DNA from: Pelomonas sp. CA6 | GTDB taxonomy: Bacteria; Pseudomonadota; Gammaproteobacteria; Burkholderiales; Burkholderiaceae_C | Assembly: GCF_022549225.1 (NCBI RefSeq) | Contig: NZ_JAKZFD010000004.1 | Coordinates: 186,001 to 250,000 of the forward strand | Direction: 5' to 3' | Length of the DNA stretch: 64,000 nucleotides | Part shown: piece by piece, positions 21,993 through 32,720 of the stretch | How the letters are laid out: the number at the start of each line of letters is the position of its first letter | Numbering within the stretch: position 1 is the stretch's first letter | Notes under the pieces: generated by a model | What the model was told of the DNA's origin: nothing | Databases searched by the model: none | What the model saw: only the letters and a program-made list of their open reading frames with translations | Translations under genes and position numbers: made by a program

Positions 21993-24890
21993 ATGCACCA
22001 GCCCACAGGGACCGCCGCGCGTCAGCGCGTGCGGGCCAGCCTCGTGCTGCTCGCGGCGAGCTGCGCGGCCGCGTTGACGATGGCCACCACCGCGCTCGCG
22101 GCCACGGCCACCCAGGCAACCCAGTCCGCCGCGGTCCCGAAGGCCGCGGCCCGGGCGACCTCCGCGGCGCCCAGTGCCGCGGCGCCGGGCTTCCAGGTCG
22201 CCGCGGCGCCCGGCTGGGTGCGCCCCCAGGAGGTCGACCCCGCGCTGCCGGTCCCGGCCGGCGCGGTCCAGGTGCTGCTGCTGGATCGCCAGACCCGCGT
22301 CGATCCCGCGGGCAGCCAGCGCTACCGGCGCAACGTGCGCCGCATCAGCGAGGCGGCCGGGCTGCAGCGCGGCGGTCAGATCGAGATTGAGTTCGACCCC
22401 GCCTACCAGACGCTGACCCTGCACCACCTCGATCTGTGGCGCGACGGCAAGCGCATCAACCGCCTGGACCGCCGCCAGGTCAAGCTGCTGCACCGCGAAC
22501 CGCAGCTGGAGCGACAGATCATCGACGGCCGGATGACCGCGTCCATCGTGCTAGAAGACCTGCGCGTGGGCGACCGGCTGGACTGGGCCTACACCCTGAG
22601 CGGCGACAACCCGGTGTTCGAGGGCCGCTTCGTCGACCAGGAATGGATGAGCAGCAGCCTGGGGCCGGTGGGGCTGGCGCGGCTGCGCCTGCTCGCGCCC
22701 AGCGAGCGCAAGCTGCACCACCGCACCCGGCAAGCCGACACCGAGGTCAGCGAACGCGTCGACGGCCGTTGGCGCGAGACCGTGTTCCAGCGCCGCGGCG
22801 CCGCGCAGTTCAATTTCGACCCGCTGCTGCCCATGGCGGAGACCTTCCGCGACCAGATCTCCATCAGCGAGTTCGCCAGCTGGGCCGAGGTCGCTGCCTG
22901 GGCCGATCAGCTCTTCGCGCGTGCCGCCAAGGGCACGGAGGCCCTGGACCCGGTGGCGCGCGACATCGAACAGCAGGCCAGCTCGCCGGAAGACCGGCTG
23001 CGCCGGGCGCTGGACTTCGTGCAGCAGGACATCCGCTACTTCGGCACCGAGATCGGCATCAACTCGCACCAGCCGGCCTCGGTCGACACCGTGCTGCGGC
23101 AGCGCTTCGGCGATTGCAAGGACAAGACGGCGCTGCTCGTGAACCTGCTCGCACGGCTGGGCATCCCCGCGCAGCCGGTGCTGGTGTCCACCCATCTGCG
23201 CGAGGCGGTCGCGGACCAGCTGCCCAGCCCGCTGGCCTTCAACCACGCGATCGCGCGCGTGCAGGGACCGGTCCCTGGGCAGGTGCTGTGGCTGGACGCC
23301 ACGCGGGCCAGCCAGCGCGGCGCGCCGGAGGGCCGGCAGTCACTGGCCCTGGGCCACGGCCTGGTCGCGGTGAAGACCGAAACCTCTCCCACCGCGATGC
23401 CCAGCGGAGAGGATGTGCTGCGCAGCGAAACCCGTGACCTGCTGCGCTTCCCGCGCCTGGCGGAGGCCGGCGAGCTGGAAGCGGTCAGCACCTATCACGG
23501 CGAGAGCGCCGAATGGCTGCGCGACGCGCGCAGCGCGCTGCCGCCCGAGGACTGGCAGAAGATCGTCACCGGCGAGGTCTGGCGCGCCTACCCGGGCATG
23601 GTCGCCGACGGCACGCCGCAGGTCGAGGAGGTGCCGGAGCGCAACGCGCTGCGCATCACCCAGCGCTACAAGCTACCGCAGTTCTGGCGCCTGCAGGACA
23701 TGCGCTTGCTGGCCGGCGACTACGCCCTGTACGCGCTGATGAGCCCGCTGCGCCTGCAGGACCAGACGCCGCGCAGCCAGGCCATGCGGCTGAGCGCGCG
23801 CGGCCGCCATGCGCAGACCCTGCGCTTCGAGTTCGGCGAGGAGACCTTCAGCCAGCCCAGCAGCAGCCGCTTCGACGACAGCAATCCCTTCTACGAGCTG
23901 AACCTCGCCTACACCGGCGAGCCGCGCATGCAGCAGATCGAAGGCGAGCTGCGGCTGCGCGCCGAGCAGGTCGAGGCCGGGCAGTGGAACGCCTACCGCG
24001 AGCAACTGCTCAAGACCTGGCCCCGGCTGGGCAACACGATGCGCCTTGTCCCGATGGCGCCCGCCGAGCTGGCCGCGCTGCGCAAGGCGATGGAGGAGCA
24101 GACCGAGCAGATGCGCCGCGGCAGCGTCAAGGCGCTCACCCGCGACCAGGTGAATGCGCGGCTGGACCTGCTCGTCGCCCAGCACAGCCTGAAGGCAGGC
24201 CGGCTGCCGCCCAAGGTGCGCGCCCAGGTATTGACCCAGGCCGCCATCCAGCTGGACCACCTCGGCGAGGCTCAGCAGGCCCTGGCACTGCTGCAGCAGG
24301 CACTGGCGCTGAACGCCGAGGACCCCGACCTGCACGGCGCGCTGGCCGTCAACGCGCTGCTGCGCGGCCAGGATGGCGAATCCGTGACCCACGCCGAGCG
24401 CGCGCTGCAGCTCGCGCCGGGCAACACCTCGGTGCGCTACACCCGCGCCTGGGCGCGCTACTTTGCCGGCCAGTACGCGCAGTCGCGCGACGAACTGCGC
24501 GAGCTGCTGCGCTCGCGCAGCGAGGTCGAGCGCGGCTATGGCGGCATCTGGCTTTACCTCAGCGCGCGCCAGCTGGGCGAGGACGGCAAGGAGGCGGTGC
24601 GCGCCTTCCAGCCCAGCGCCAGCAAGCCGGCCTGGCCGGCGCCGGTGCTGCGCCTGATGCAGGGCGAGCTGGACCTGGAGGCGGCGCTCAAGCTGGCGCG
24701 CGAAGACAAGGTCAAGGCCCTGGGACAGGAGTGCGAGCTCTACTTCTACGCCGGGCAGAAGGCCCTGCTGGACAAGGACCTCGCGTTGGCGCGCCGCTAC
24801 CTGCAAAAGGCGGTGGACACCGGCGTGGTCGAGTTCAACGAGCACGCGATGGCGCGCCGCACGCTGGAGCGGCTCGACGCCGCGCGCTGA
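21993..24890 (+). CDS. DUF3857-transglutaminase-TPR protein, exported
   Basis: A 965-residue protein with a signal peptide (about 1-36, Thr-Ala-Leu-Ala) and an Ala-rich linker. A DUF3857 beta domain (about 70-290) is followed by a transglutaminase-like core with a complete Cys375 (FGDCKDK), His418 (FNHA), Asp435 (LWLDA) triad. DUF3858-type beta sequence comes next, and a TPR-like helical tail (about 740-950). GGGGAGGAA lies 4 nt before the ATG. Such proteins are common in Bacteroidetes and Proteobacteria, but their substrates are not known; an extracytoplasmic protease or cross-linking role is a guess. It is divergent from the RstA-like regulator. Confidence 0.85.
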   Translation: MHQPTGTAARQRVRASLVLLAASCAAALTMATTALAATATQATQSAAVPKAAARATSAAPSAAAPGFQVAAAPGWVRPQEVDPALPVPAGAVQVLLLDRQTRVDPAGSQRYRRNVRRISEAAGLQRGGQIEIEFDPAYQTLTLHHLDLWRDGKRINRLDRRQVKLLHREPQLERQIIDGRMTASIVLEDLRVGDRLDWAYTLSGDNPVFEGRFVDQEWMSSSLGPVGLARLRLLAPSERKLHHRTRQADTEVSERVDGRWRETVFQRRGAAQFNFDPLLPMAETFRDQISISEFASWAEVAAWADQLFARAAKGTEALDPVARDIEQQASSPEDRLRRALDFVQQDIRYFGTEIGINSHQPASVDTVLRQRFGDCKDKTALLVNLLARLGIPAQPVLVSTHLREAVADQLPSPLAFNHAIARVQGPVPGQVLWLDATRASQRGAPEGRQSLALGHGLVAVKTETSPTAMPSGEDVLRSETRDLLRFPRLAEAGELEAVSTYHGESAEWLRDARSALPPEDWQKIVTGEVWRAYPGMVADGTPQVEEVPERNALRITQRYKLPQFWRLQDMRLLAGDYALYALMSPLRLQDQTPRSQAMRLSARGRHAQTLRFEFGEETFSQPSSSRFDDSNPFYELNLAYTGEPRMQQIEGELRLRAEQVEAGQWNAYREQLLKTWPRLGNTMRLVPMAPAELAALRKAMEEQTEQMRRGSVKALTRDQVNARLDLLVAQHSLKAGRLPPKVRAQVLTQAAIQLDHLGEAQQALALLQQALALNAEDPDLHGALAVNALLRGQDGESVTHAERALQLAPGNTSVRYTRAWARYFAGQYAQSRDELRELLRSRSEVERGYGGIWLYLSARQLGEDGKEAVRAFQPSASKPAWPAPVLRLMQGELDLEAALKLAREDKVKALGQECELYFYAGQKALLDKDLALARRYLQKAVDTGVVEFNEHAMARRTLERLDAAR

Positions 24891-24915
24891 GCCCTCACCC
24901 GCGGCGGGGCGGGGA

Positions 24916-25842
24916 TCAGCCCTCGTCCTGCCAGGCCAGCGAGGCGATGCGCCAGCCGGCGTCGGTGCGCAGCAGCTGCGCCGTCTTGGTGCCGCCGCCG
25001 TGGCGCGGCTGGCCGTCGCGGCGGCCAGACCAGATGTAGCGCATCCAGGCCTGGGCCACGCGGCCCTGGCGGTCCAGGCGCAGCTCGGTCATGGTTTCAT
25101 GGAAGCCGGTCAGCGCGCCGCCCGGCATCAGCAGCGCCGCGCGCGGCAGCAGGAACTGCGCCACGCCCATGCTCTGCACGCCCTGGGCATCGGCGCGATG
25201 GATGCGCGCATCGGCGCTGAACAGGCGCGGCAGCATGGCCAGCGGCGCAATCCCCTCTCGGTTGTCGAAGGCCGACCAGAAGCGCGCCAGCAGCGTGCGG
25301 ATGGCCGTGTCGTCGTCGACCGGCGGCAAGACCTGGCCCCATTCGTAGACGCGCGACAGCCCTTCGTGGGCCGCGGTCTGCTGCACGCCGCGGTCCTCGA
25401 AGCCGAGATCCAGCAGCAGCCGGCCCGAGGCCTCGTTGTCGACCGCGGTGGTGGCGAGCAGGAAGTCCAGCGCCAGCACGCGCCGGGCATAGTCCAGGCA
25501 GGCCCGGGCGGCCTCGCGCGCATAGCCCTGGCCGCGATGGCGACCCAGGAATCCGTAGCCCAGGTCGGGATGGTCCAGCCCCTCGCGGTGGATGATGCCG
25601 CACAGCCCCAGCGGCTCGCCGTCGCTGCGCCGCTCCACCAGCCAGAAGCCATGGCCCTGGCTCCAGTAGCGCGGCAGCAGCCGCTCCTGGATCCACTCGC
25701 GCGCCTGGACCCGCTCGCGCACCTGCAGGTCGTAGATGTGGGTGATCCAGTCCGGATCGTTGAGCAGTTCCAGCGCGAAGGCGGCGTCCCGTTCGGGATC
25801 GAACCAGCGCAGGCGCAAGCGGGAAGTCTCCAGGATGTCCAT
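24916..25842 (-). CDS. GNAT acetyltransferase fused to a SnoaL-like (NTF2-fold) domain
   Basis: A 308-residue two-domain protein. Residues about 1-172 are an Acetyltransf_3-type GNAT (start ETSRLRLR, CoA loop GRHRGQGYAREAA, then VDNEASGRLLLDLGF). Residues about 178-308 look like a SnoaL/DUF4440 NTF2-fold domain: an IRTLLARFWSAFDNRE helix, a central sheet, and a C-terminal WRIASLAWQDEG strand. The fusion is unusual, and I see no frame break at the junction. The ATG at 25842 is selected since it begins the GNAT fold directly. It ends 26 bp after the convergent transglutaminase/TPR gene and is divergent from pyrF. Function unassigned. Confidence 0.8.
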   Translation of the reverse strand: MDILETSRLRLRWFDPERDAAFALELLNDPDWITHIYDLQVRERVQAREWIQERLLPRYWSQGHGFWLVERRSDGEPLGLCGIIHREGLDHPDLGYGFLGRHRGQGYAREAARACLDYARRVLALDFLLATTAVDNEASGRLLLDLGFEDRGVQQTAAHEGLSRVYEWGQVLPPVDDDTAIRTLLARFWSAFDNREGIAPLAMLPRLFSADARIHRADAQGVQSMGVAQFLLPRAALLMPGGALTGFHETMTELRLDRQGRVAQAWMRYIWSGRRDGQPRHGGGTKTAQLLRTDAGWRIASLAWQDEG

Positions 25843-25929
25843 GATGGGCAGGATTCGACGAGGTGGCCGGCGGAACCGGAACAATACCGGGGGACAATAG
25901 CGCAGCGCCACCCCCTTTCGCCTATCGTC

Positions 25930-26763
25930 ATGAGCTTCCTGCAGCAACTTCGCACCGCCGAGCGTCTCAACGAATCCCTGCTGTGCGTCGGACTGGACCC
26001 CGATCCGGCCCGCTTTCCCGGCGCCTGGAATGGCGACGCCGGCCGCATCTACGATTTTTGCGCCGCCATCGTCGAGGCCACCAAGGACCTGGTCATCGCC
26101 TTCAAGCCGCAGATCGCCTACTTCGCCGCCCACCGCGCCGAAGACCAGCTGGAGCAGCTGATGGCCACCATCAAGCGGGTGGCGCCGCAGGTGCCGGTGA
26201 TCCTGGATGCCAAGCGCGGCGACATCGGGGCCACCGCCGAACAGTACGCCCGCGAGGCCTTCGAGCGCTACCAGGCCGATGCCGTCACACTGTCGCCCTT
26301 CATGGGCCGGGACACCATCGCGCCCTTCCTGCGCTATGCGAACAAGGGCGTGTTCCTGCTGTGCCGCACCTCCAATCCGGGCGGCGACGACTGGCAGATG
26401 CAGCGCCTGGCCGATGTGCCGGGCCAGCCGCGGCTGTACGAGCACCTGGCCCGACTGGCCGAGACCGAGTGGAACGACAACGGCCAGCTGGGGCTGGTGG
26501 TGGGCGCCACCTACCCGCAGGAGATCGAGCGCGTGCGCGCGCTGGCACCGACGCTGCCGCTGCTCATCCCCGGGGTGGGCGCGCAGGGCGGCGATGCCCG
26601 TGCCACGGTGGTCGCCGGCTGGCGCGGCGACGCGCAGGGCCAGACCACCGGGCCGGTGATCGTGAACTCCTCGCGGGCCGTGCTGTATGCCAGCGCGGGC
26701 GAGGACTTCGCCGCCGCCGCGCGCCGCGTGGCCCTGGCCACCCGCGCCGAACTGCGCCGCTGA
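25930..26763 (+). CDS. pyrF: Orotidine 5'-phosphate decarboxylase, class 2
   Basis: Last step of UMP synthesis, decarboxylation of OMP. The 277-residue length and the motif LDAKRGDIGATAEQYA (Asp93, Lys95 and Asp98 as the catalytic array) mark the longer class-2 form found in betaproteobacteria, actinobacteria and myxobacteria, as opposed to the 230-245-residue E. coli type. A phosphate-binding GVGAQGGD segment lies near 215. It is a single-gene unit; the hybrid kinase that follows begins 188 bp downstream. Confidence 0.97.
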   Translation: MSFLQQLRTAERLNESLLCVGLDPDPARFPGAWNGDAGRIYDFCAAIVEATKDLVIAFKPQIAYFAAHRAEDQLEQLMATIKRVAPQVPVILDAKRGDIGATAEQYAREAFERYQADAVTLSPFMGRDTIAPFLRYANKGVFLLCRTSNPGGDDWQMQRLADVPGQPRLYEHLARLAETEWNDNGQLGLVVGATYPQEIERVRALAPTLPLLIPGVGAQGGDARATVVAGWRGDAQGQTTGPVIVNSSRAVLYASAGEDFAAAARRVALATRAELRR

Positions 26764-26951
26764 GCCCGAGCACCCCGGCCGCCCGCGCCCTGCGCGCCGC
26801 GGCCGCGGGCATCCGGGAATAGTTGGCACGGAGGCCTTCGCCGGGGGGATTTGCCCGTGGTTTCGGGGTCTCACCGGCTGTTCAGAGGCCACGCTTGTCG
26901 CCGAGACTGCGGGATTGGGGCCCAAGAGCCCTGGCGCCCTGGAAGACGACG

Positions 26952-29900
26952 TTGAGCGAGCCGACCCTGGATGATCTGAGCAGCCTGGTGGGCCAGGACA
27001 CGCCACTGAGCAGCCACGCACTGCCCAGCGGCGTGTCCTGGCGTTCGGTGCGCCTGTTCCTGGGCTGCGCCGCGCTGCTGCTGGGCCTGGGCGGGTTGCT
27101 GCTGCTGGCCGCGCCGGTCCCGTCCAACGAAGTCAGCGCCACGCTGGCGCTGATCGGCGCGCTGATCGCCGGCGCCGCCTGGTGGCGCCTGCCGCCGCGC
27201 CTGGGCGCTCCGGCCGTGCTGCTGGTGCTGGGCTACGGCATGTTGACCGTGGTGGCGGCGGCGGCGCTGCACGGCCATGGTCTCTACTCGGTGGGCCTGG
27301 GCCTGCTGGGCCTGCTGGTGGCGCTGGGCACGGCCATGCTGGGCATGGCCGCCGGGCTGGGCCTGTCGGCGCTGGGGCTGTTGTCGCTGCTGGTGCTGGC
27401 CGTGCTGGAACAACAGGGCCGGCCGATGCAGGCCGAGCCGGTGCTGAGCCTGCGCCTGAGCGTGCAGGCCGCCTGCCTGATGGTGGGCCTGATGGTGGGC
27501 GTGGGCTCCATGCGCCTGCTGCGGCGCGCGCTGGCCCAGGTCAACGAGCGCCATGCGCGCTTCCGCCACCTGCTGTCCATGGCCGCCGACTGGTACTGGG
27601 AGATGGACCGAGAGTTCCGCTTCACCCACCTGGCCGAGAACGGCGAGGGCGGGTCGGGCCTGCCGCTGCAGAAGCGCCGCGGCCGCACGCCCTGGGAGAT
27701 CGAGGGCCTGGGGCTCAACGATGAGGAGATGGACGCGCACCGCGCCGACCTGGAATCGCACCGCCCCTTCCGCGGCCTGGTGATGCGGCGCGCGTCGAGC
27801 AACGGCACGGTCCGCTATGTCTCGGTCAGTGGCGAGCCACGCTTCGATGGCCAGGGCAACTTCCGCGGCTACTGGGGCGTGGGTCGGGACGTCACCGACG
27901 AGGTGCAGACCGAGCAGGCCATGCTGGCCACCGAGACCCGCTACCGCGAGCTGTTCCGCCGCTCGCCATCGCCGCTGGTGCTGCACCGCTGGGGCCGGGT
28001 GCTGGATGCCAATCCGGCGGCCATGGCCATGTTTGGCTACACCCAGCGCTCCAGCATGATCGGGCAGGACCTGTTCTCGCACTTCGAGCCCGGCGACGAG
28101 GAGCGCGGCCGCCAGCGCGCCGCCAAGATCGAGGCCATGCCGCTGGGCGCGATGCTGCCGATGGCGGAGTTCCGGCTGCGCACGCTGTCGCGCCGGCGCC
28201 GCGTGGTCCATGCCACCAGCGTGCGCGTGGAAGCCGCCAGCGGCCCGGCGACGCTGTCCTTCTTCATCGACCAGACCGAGGCCTCGCGCGCGCAGGAGGC
28301 GCTGCGCCGCTCCGAGGCCCTGCTGTCGCACCTGTTCGCCACCAGCCCCGACGCGATCACGCTGACCGAATCGGCCTCCGGCCGCTATGTGATGGTCAAC
28401 AAGACCTTCGAGCAGCTCACCGGCTATGGCAGCGAGGAGGTGCTGGGCCGCACGGCGTCGGAACTGGGCATCTGGAACGAGGGCAGCGACCGCGAGGCCC
28501 TGCTCAGCGCGCTGCGCGCCCAGGGGCGCGCGGTGGACGTGCCGGTGAACTTCATCCGCAAGAGCGGCGACACCATCCCGACGCTGATCTCGGCCGCGCC
28601 GTTCGAGATGGACGGCGTCTCCTACCTGGTGATCAACGCCCGCGACGTGTCCGAGACGCAGCGCACGCGCCTGGTCCACGGTGCCATCCTGGAGAACGCG
28701 TCGATCGGCATCGCGCTGACGCGCGACCAGCGCTTCGTGCAGGCCAACCGCCTCGTCGAGGAGATGTTCGGCTGGCCGCCCGGCGGCCTGCTGGACCAGC
28801 CCGGCTCCGTGGTCTGGTGCGGCGAGGACGACTATGCGCAGGTGGGCCGGGAGATCGGCCCGCGCCTGAGCCTGGGCGAGCAGATCGAGATCGAACGGAC
28901 CATGCGCCGCCGCGACGGCAGCACCTTCCTGTGCCGCATCCTGGCGCGCGCGGTCGACACCCGCCATCCCAGCCGCGGCGGCACGATCTGGATCATGGAG
29001 GACGTGACCGAGCGGCGCCGCGTCGAGGCCGCGCTGGCCCAGGCCAAGGACGAGGCCCAGGCCGCGAGCCGGGCCAAGAGCGCCTTCCTGGCCAACATCA
29101 GCCACGAGATCCGCACGCCGCTGAACGGCCTGGTCGGCCTGGCCCGCCTGCTGCAGCAGCCCGACCTGGACGACGAGACGCGCCGCCACTACCTGGACCA
29201 GATGCTGGACAGCGCCGAGAGTCTGTCCGGGCTGATGTCGGACATCCTGGACCTGTCCAAGATCGAGGCCGGCCGGCTGACGCTGGAGTCCGTGCCCTTC
29301 GCGCTGCGCGACATGCTGGCCACCATGCGCATGGCCTATCTGACGCTGGCACAGGCGCGCGGGCTGGCCTTCGCGATCGACGTCGCGCCCGATGTGCCGG
29401 CCTGGGTGCTGGGCGACCCGGTGCGCACGCGCCAGATCCTCAGCAACTACCTCAGCAACGCGCTCAAGTTCACCGAGCAGGGCTCGGTCACGGTGAGCGT
29501 GACCCGCATCGCCCAGCCCGACGAACCACGGCTGCGCATCGAGGTCCGCGACACCGGCCCCGGCATCGCGCAGGCGCTGCACGAACGCCTGTTCCAGCCC
29601 TTCACCCAGGCCGACGAATCGACCACGCGCCGCTATGGCGGCACCGGGCTGGGCCTGTCCATCTGCCGCGAGCTGGCCACGCTGATGGGCGGGCGCGTCG
29701 GCGTGATCAGCGAGCCCGGCCAGGGGGCGACCTTCTGGGCCGAGCTGCCGCTGGCCGAGGCGCCGCCGGGCTATGGCGCTCCGCGCGAGCCGGCGCGCGA
29801 ACCGCCGCAGCTCAAGGGCCGGCGCGTGCTGATGGTGGAGGACAACCCGGTCAACATGATGATCGCGGTGGCGCTGCTGGAGCAATGGGGCGTGGAGGTC

Positions 29901-30224
29901 TCACAGGCCAGCGACGGCAGCCAGGCGGTGGAGGCGGTGAATGCCGCCGCCAGCATGGGCAAGCCCTTTGACGCGGTGCTGATGGATGTGCAGATGCCGG
30001 TGATGAGCGGCCATGAGGCCACGCGGGAGATCCGCCGTCGTTTCGACGCGCGCCAGCTGCCCATCATCGCGCTGACCGCCGCCGCGCTGGTGCAGGAGCG
30101 CGAAGAGGCGCTGGCCGCCGGCATGAACGAGTTCCTGACCAAGCCGGTCGACGCCCAGCGCCTGCGCCAGGTGCTGACGCGGCTGACCCAGCCGGCCAGC
30201 GCGCCGGGCCCCGCCCTGTCCTGA
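26952..30224 (+). CDS. Hybrid sensor histidine kinase with multi-PAS input
   Basis: A 1090-residue membrane hybrid kinase. Five or six hydrophobic segments (about 30-205) form an N-terminal membrane domain. Four PAS domains follow (about 215-330, 335-455, 460-575, 580-695), then HisKA with His718 in [11 protein letters not shown], an HATPase domain with [19 protein letters not shown], and a C-terminal receiver with Asp1012 in [11 protein letters not shown]. There is no Hpt domain and no DNA-binding output, so it must pass phosphate to a separate phosphotransfer protein. No in-frame ATG precedes the membrane domain; the TTG at 26952, after GGAAGACG, is my choice, and a TTG at 26823 is possible. 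Confidence 0.9.
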   Translation: MSEPTLDDLSSLVGQDTPLSSHALPSGVSWRSVRLFLGCAALLLGLGGLLLLAAPVPSNEVSATLALIGALIAGAAWWRLPPRLGAPAVLLVLGYGMLTVVAAAALHGHGLYSVGLGLLGLLVALGTAMLGMAAGLGLSALGLLSLLVLAVLEQQGRPMQAEPVLSLRLSVQAACLMVGLMVGVGSMRLLRRALAQVNERHARFRHLLSMAADWYWEMDREFRFTHLAENGEGGSGLPLQKRRGRTPWEIEGLGLNDEEMDAHRADLESHRPFRGLVMRRASSNGTVRYVSVSGEPRFDGQGNFRGYWGVGRDVTDEVQTEQAMLATETRYRELFRRSPSPLVLHRWGRVLDANPAAMAMFGYTQRSSMIGQDLFSHFEPGDEERGRQRAAKIEAMPLGAMLPMAEFRLRTLSRRRRVVHATSVRVEAASGPATLSFFIDQTEASRAQEALRRSEALLSHLFATSPDAITLTESASGRYVMVNKTFEQLTGYGSEEVLGRTASELGIWNEGSDREALLSALRAQGRAVDVPVNFIRKSGDTIPTLISAAPFEMDGVSYLVINARDVSETQRTRLVHGAILENASIGIALTRDQRFVQANRLVEEMFGWPPGGLLDQPGSVVWCGEDDYAQVGREIGPRLSLGEQIEIERTMRRRDGSTFLCRILARAVDTRHPSRGGTIWIMEDVTERRRVEAALAQAKDEAQAASRAKSAFLANISHEIRTPLNGLVGLARLLQQPDLDDETRRHYLDQMLDSAESLSGLMSDILDLSKIEAGRLTLESVPFALRDMLATMRMAYLTLAQARGLAFAIDVAPDVPAWVLGDPVRTRQILSNYLSNALKFTEQGSVTVSVTRIAQPDEPRLRIEVRDTGPGIAQALHERLFQPFTQADESTTRRYGGTGLGLSICRELATLMGGRVGVISEPGQGATFWAELPLAEAPPGYGAPREPAREPPQLKGRRVLMVEDNPVNMMIAVALLEQWGVEVSQASDGSQAVEAVNAAASMGKPFDAVLMDVQMPVMSGHEATREIRRRFDARQLPIIALTAAALVQEREEALAAGMNEFLTKPVDAQRLRQVLTRLTQPASAPGPALS

Positions 30225-30268
30225 GCGCGCCGCTCGCCAGACCCGCGGCGCATGCGCACAATGCGGGT

Positions 30269-31003
30269 ATGAGTTCCGACGAATCCCCTTCCCCGCAACG
30301 CTCGCAGGCGCTGGCCCTGCTGCCCGACCAGGGCGTGGCGGAGCTGCTGTTCCTGCTTTTCCACGGCGCCGGGGCCGACGCCACGCAGATGCGTCCGCTG
30401 GCCCAGGCGCTGCGCCAGCAGTACCCGCGCGCGGCCGTGCTGGCGCTGGCCGGGCCCGAGCCCTATGACCTGATCCCTGGCGGCGGCGCCGGGCTGCAGT
30501 GGTATTCGCTGGCCGGCGCCGACGACGACAACCATGCGCGGCGCGTGGCCGCCGCGATGCCCGGCTTCGTCGCGCTGGTGCGGGCCTGGAGCGCGCATTT
30601 CGAGCTGCCCTGGCAGCAGGTGGCGCTGGCCGGTTTCTCGCAGGGCGCGGTGATGGCGCTGGAGGCCGTGCAGGCCGAGCTGCAGCTGGCCGGCCGGGTG
30701 CTGGCCTTCGGCGGTGCCTATGCCACGCTGCCCGAGCATGCGCCGCAGGAGGTCTGCGTGCATCTGCTGCACGGCCAGCAGGACGCGGTGCTGCCCTACC
30801 GGGATCAGGTGGCCGCGGCCAAGCGCCTGATCGCGCTGGGAGCGGACGTCACCGCCGATGTGCTGCCCGAGATTGGCCACGAGCTGCACCCGCAGCTGAT
30901 CGAGCGCGCGCTGGAGCAACTGCGCAGCTTCGTGCCCGCACGCGTGTGGCGCGAGGCCATGCAGGCGGCCGAGGACCAGGGGCTCAAGCCACCGCTGCAG
31001 TGA
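30269..31003 (+). CDS. Esterase of the phospholipase/carboxylesterase family, YpfH-like
   Basis: A 244-residue serine esterase of the Abhydrolase_2 family. The nucleophile is Ser124 in AGFSQGAV, with Asp172 in HGQQDAVLP and His204 in GHELHPQ completing the triad; FHGAGAD (31-37) forms the oxyanion loop. The GFSQG elbow and total length resemble E. coli YpfH. No signal peptide. A CACAAT -10-like hexamer ends 6 nt before the ATG. It converges on the M14 peptidase gene with 13 bp between the stops. The natural ester substrate is not known. Confidence 0.87.
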   Translation: MSSDESPSPQRSQALALLPDQGVAELLFLLFHGAGADATQMRPLAQALRQQYPRAAVLALAGPEPYDLIPGGGAGLQWYSLAGADDDNHARRVAAAMPGFVALVRAWSAHFELPWQQVALAGFSQGAVMALEAVQAELQLAGRVLAFGGAYATLPEHAPQEVCVHLLHGQQDAVLPYRDQVAAAKRLIALGADVTADVLPEIGHELHPQLIERALEQLRSFVPARVWREAMQAAEDQGLKPPLQ

Positions 31004-31016
31004 GGCGGCGGCCGCG

Positions 31017-32720
31017 TCAGTCCAGCGTGACCTCGGTGCGCACCGTGCCGGCGCGCGCCGCATGGGCCGACAGCGAGACCCGCGTGCCCTTGGGCGCGCG
31101 CACGATCCACTCGGCCACCGCACGGTCGCCGGTGATGTGCTCGGTGGGCAGGAAGTTCAGCTGCGAGGACTTGGGGCCATGGCCCTCCAGGTGCGGGCCC
31201 TCGAAGCGCGGCCGACCGCCGATCAGGCTCACCTCCGGGTCCGGCGGCAGCAGGATTTCGAACATCACGCCGCGCACCACCTCGCGTTCGCGCGCCCGCG
31301 CGGTGACCGCGGCGCTGAGATAGCCGCTGTTGGCCACGGCCAGGCGCACGCGCCAGCTGTCCGGCCCCAGCGCGCGCACCTCGGTGCGCAGCAGCTCCAG
31401 GCGCGGCAGCGACAGCGCGATCTGGTTCATCCACGCCGGGAAGCGCGCGGCCTCGCGCTCGCGCAGCTGCGGCGGCGGGTTGCGCCAATAGTTCATCTTG
31501 TCCCAGCCGCCGATCTCCACCGCGCCCAGCTGGGGATGGAGGAAGGGACGCCAGTCGACGTGGGCCTGGCCGTCGCATTGCTGGTCGCTCCACGCGAGCA
31601 GCTTGAGATCGTCCTCGACCGGATGGTCGCGGAACCAGTCGATCCATTTGTAGCCCTCGATGCCGGCCTCGCGGTTGGGCGACCACAGCTCGACGACCCA
31701 GAACAGCGCGCCCAGGTGCTCGTACACCCAGTCCTGGGTGCCGCTGACGGTCTCCTTGGGGTGGTATTTGAAGTCGTGCCAGATGCTGATGGCCGGGTAG
31801 CCGGTGGCCTTTTCGCCGAGCTGCGAGAAGCGCTTGTAGCTCCACAGGTCCTCGGGCGTCATGTCGTCGTCGCTGCGCGTGCCGCAGGGGCGCAGGATCA
31901 CGCCGCTGTAGGTGTGGAAGCTGATCGCCGCGCCGATGTTGGGATGGCCGGTGATGAAGTCCACCATGGCGCGCACCTCGGGCTCGCTGGTGGGATAGGG
32001 GCCGGCCCCGGTCTGCTGGAATTCCTGGCGCCAGTCGGCCGGGAAGTTGCGGTTCAGGTCCAGGCCTTCGGGGTCGCGGTTGACCTGGATGGTCAGGCCG
32101 TCATGGTTGCGGATGAAGCCCTCGGGCATCAGGCGGTAGTACTCGCCGCCGAACTCGCCCGGCTCGCGCGGCACCATCAGGCGCGGATCGCCATCGTGCT
32201 TCTTGTAGCCCCCATGCGGATCGGGCACGCGCATGGTCAGGATGCGGCCATCGCCGTCCACGTCCTCGATGCAGAGGCCGTCGACCGGTTCCTCGTCGTA
32301 GGGATAGCGGCGGGTCGAGGAGCGGATGTGCCGCGGCCGCTCGGCCAGCGCCAGCTCGGCGCCGTCGGGGTTGAGGCGCGGCACCAGGTAGACCACGCGG
32401 GTGTCCAGCAGCTGGGTCACCTGCGCGTCGGCGCCGTAGCGGCTGAGCAGGTCGTGCAGGTAGTACAGGCAGGTGGTGCAAGCGGTCAGCTCGGCGGCGT
32501 GGATGTTGCCGTCCGCCCAGAAGGCCGGCTTGTCGAGGTCGGCGCCAGTGGCCGTGTTGGTGAGCACGGCGATCCAGATGTCGCGCCCCTCGTGGCTCTT
32601 GCCGATGGAGCGCACCGACACCAGATTGGGCCGCGCCTGCGCATAGGCGAACAGCAGCTGGGTCAGCTCCTCGTAGCGAGGAAAGGTGTCGAAGCGCGGG
32701 GTGGGCAGCGTTTGAGACAT
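31017..32720 (-). CDS. M14-family zinc carboxypeptidase
   Basis: A 567-residue metallocarboxypeptidase. The zinc motif HAAE (His74, Glu77) is followed by the third ligand His269 in SFHTYSG, the substrate-binding NRNFPADW segment (about 223-230) and catalytic Glu344 in WVVELWS. The catalytic domain takes up about 1-410, and a C-terminal beta-rich region (about 450-567) looks like the transthyretin-like domain of many M14 enzymes. No signal peptide is seen, so it would be cytosolic, which is unusual for secreted-type digestive enzymes. Eight C residues directly precede the ATG, and no Shine-Dalgarno is visible. Confidence 0.88.
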   Translation of the reverse strand: MSQTLPTPRFDTFPRYEELTQLLFAYAQARPNLVSVRSIGKSHEGRDIWIAVLTNTATGADLDKPAFWADGNIHAAELTACTTCLYYLHDLLSRYGADAQVTQLLDTRVVYLVPRLNPDGAELALAERPRHIRSSTRRYPYDEEPVDGLCIEDVDGDGRILTMRVPDPHGGYKKHDGDPRLMVPREPGEFGGEYYRLMPEGFIRNHDGLTIQVNRDPEGLDLNRNFPADWRQEFQQTGAGPYPTSEPEVRAMVDFITGHPNIGAAISFHTYSGVILRPCGTRSDDDMTPEDLWSYKRFSQLGEKATGYPAISIWHDFKYHPKETVSGTQDWVYEHLGALFWVVELWSPNREAGIEGYKWIDWFRDHPVEDDLKLLAWSDQQCDGQAHVDWRPFLHPQLGAVEIGGWDKMNYWRNPPPQLREREAARFPAWMNQIALSLPRLELLRTEVRALGPDSWRVRLAVANSGYLSAAVTARAREREVVRGVMFEILLPPDPEVSLIGGRPRFEGPHLEGHGPKSSQLNFLPTEHITGDRAVAEWIVRAPKGTRVSLSAHAARAGTVRTEVTLD

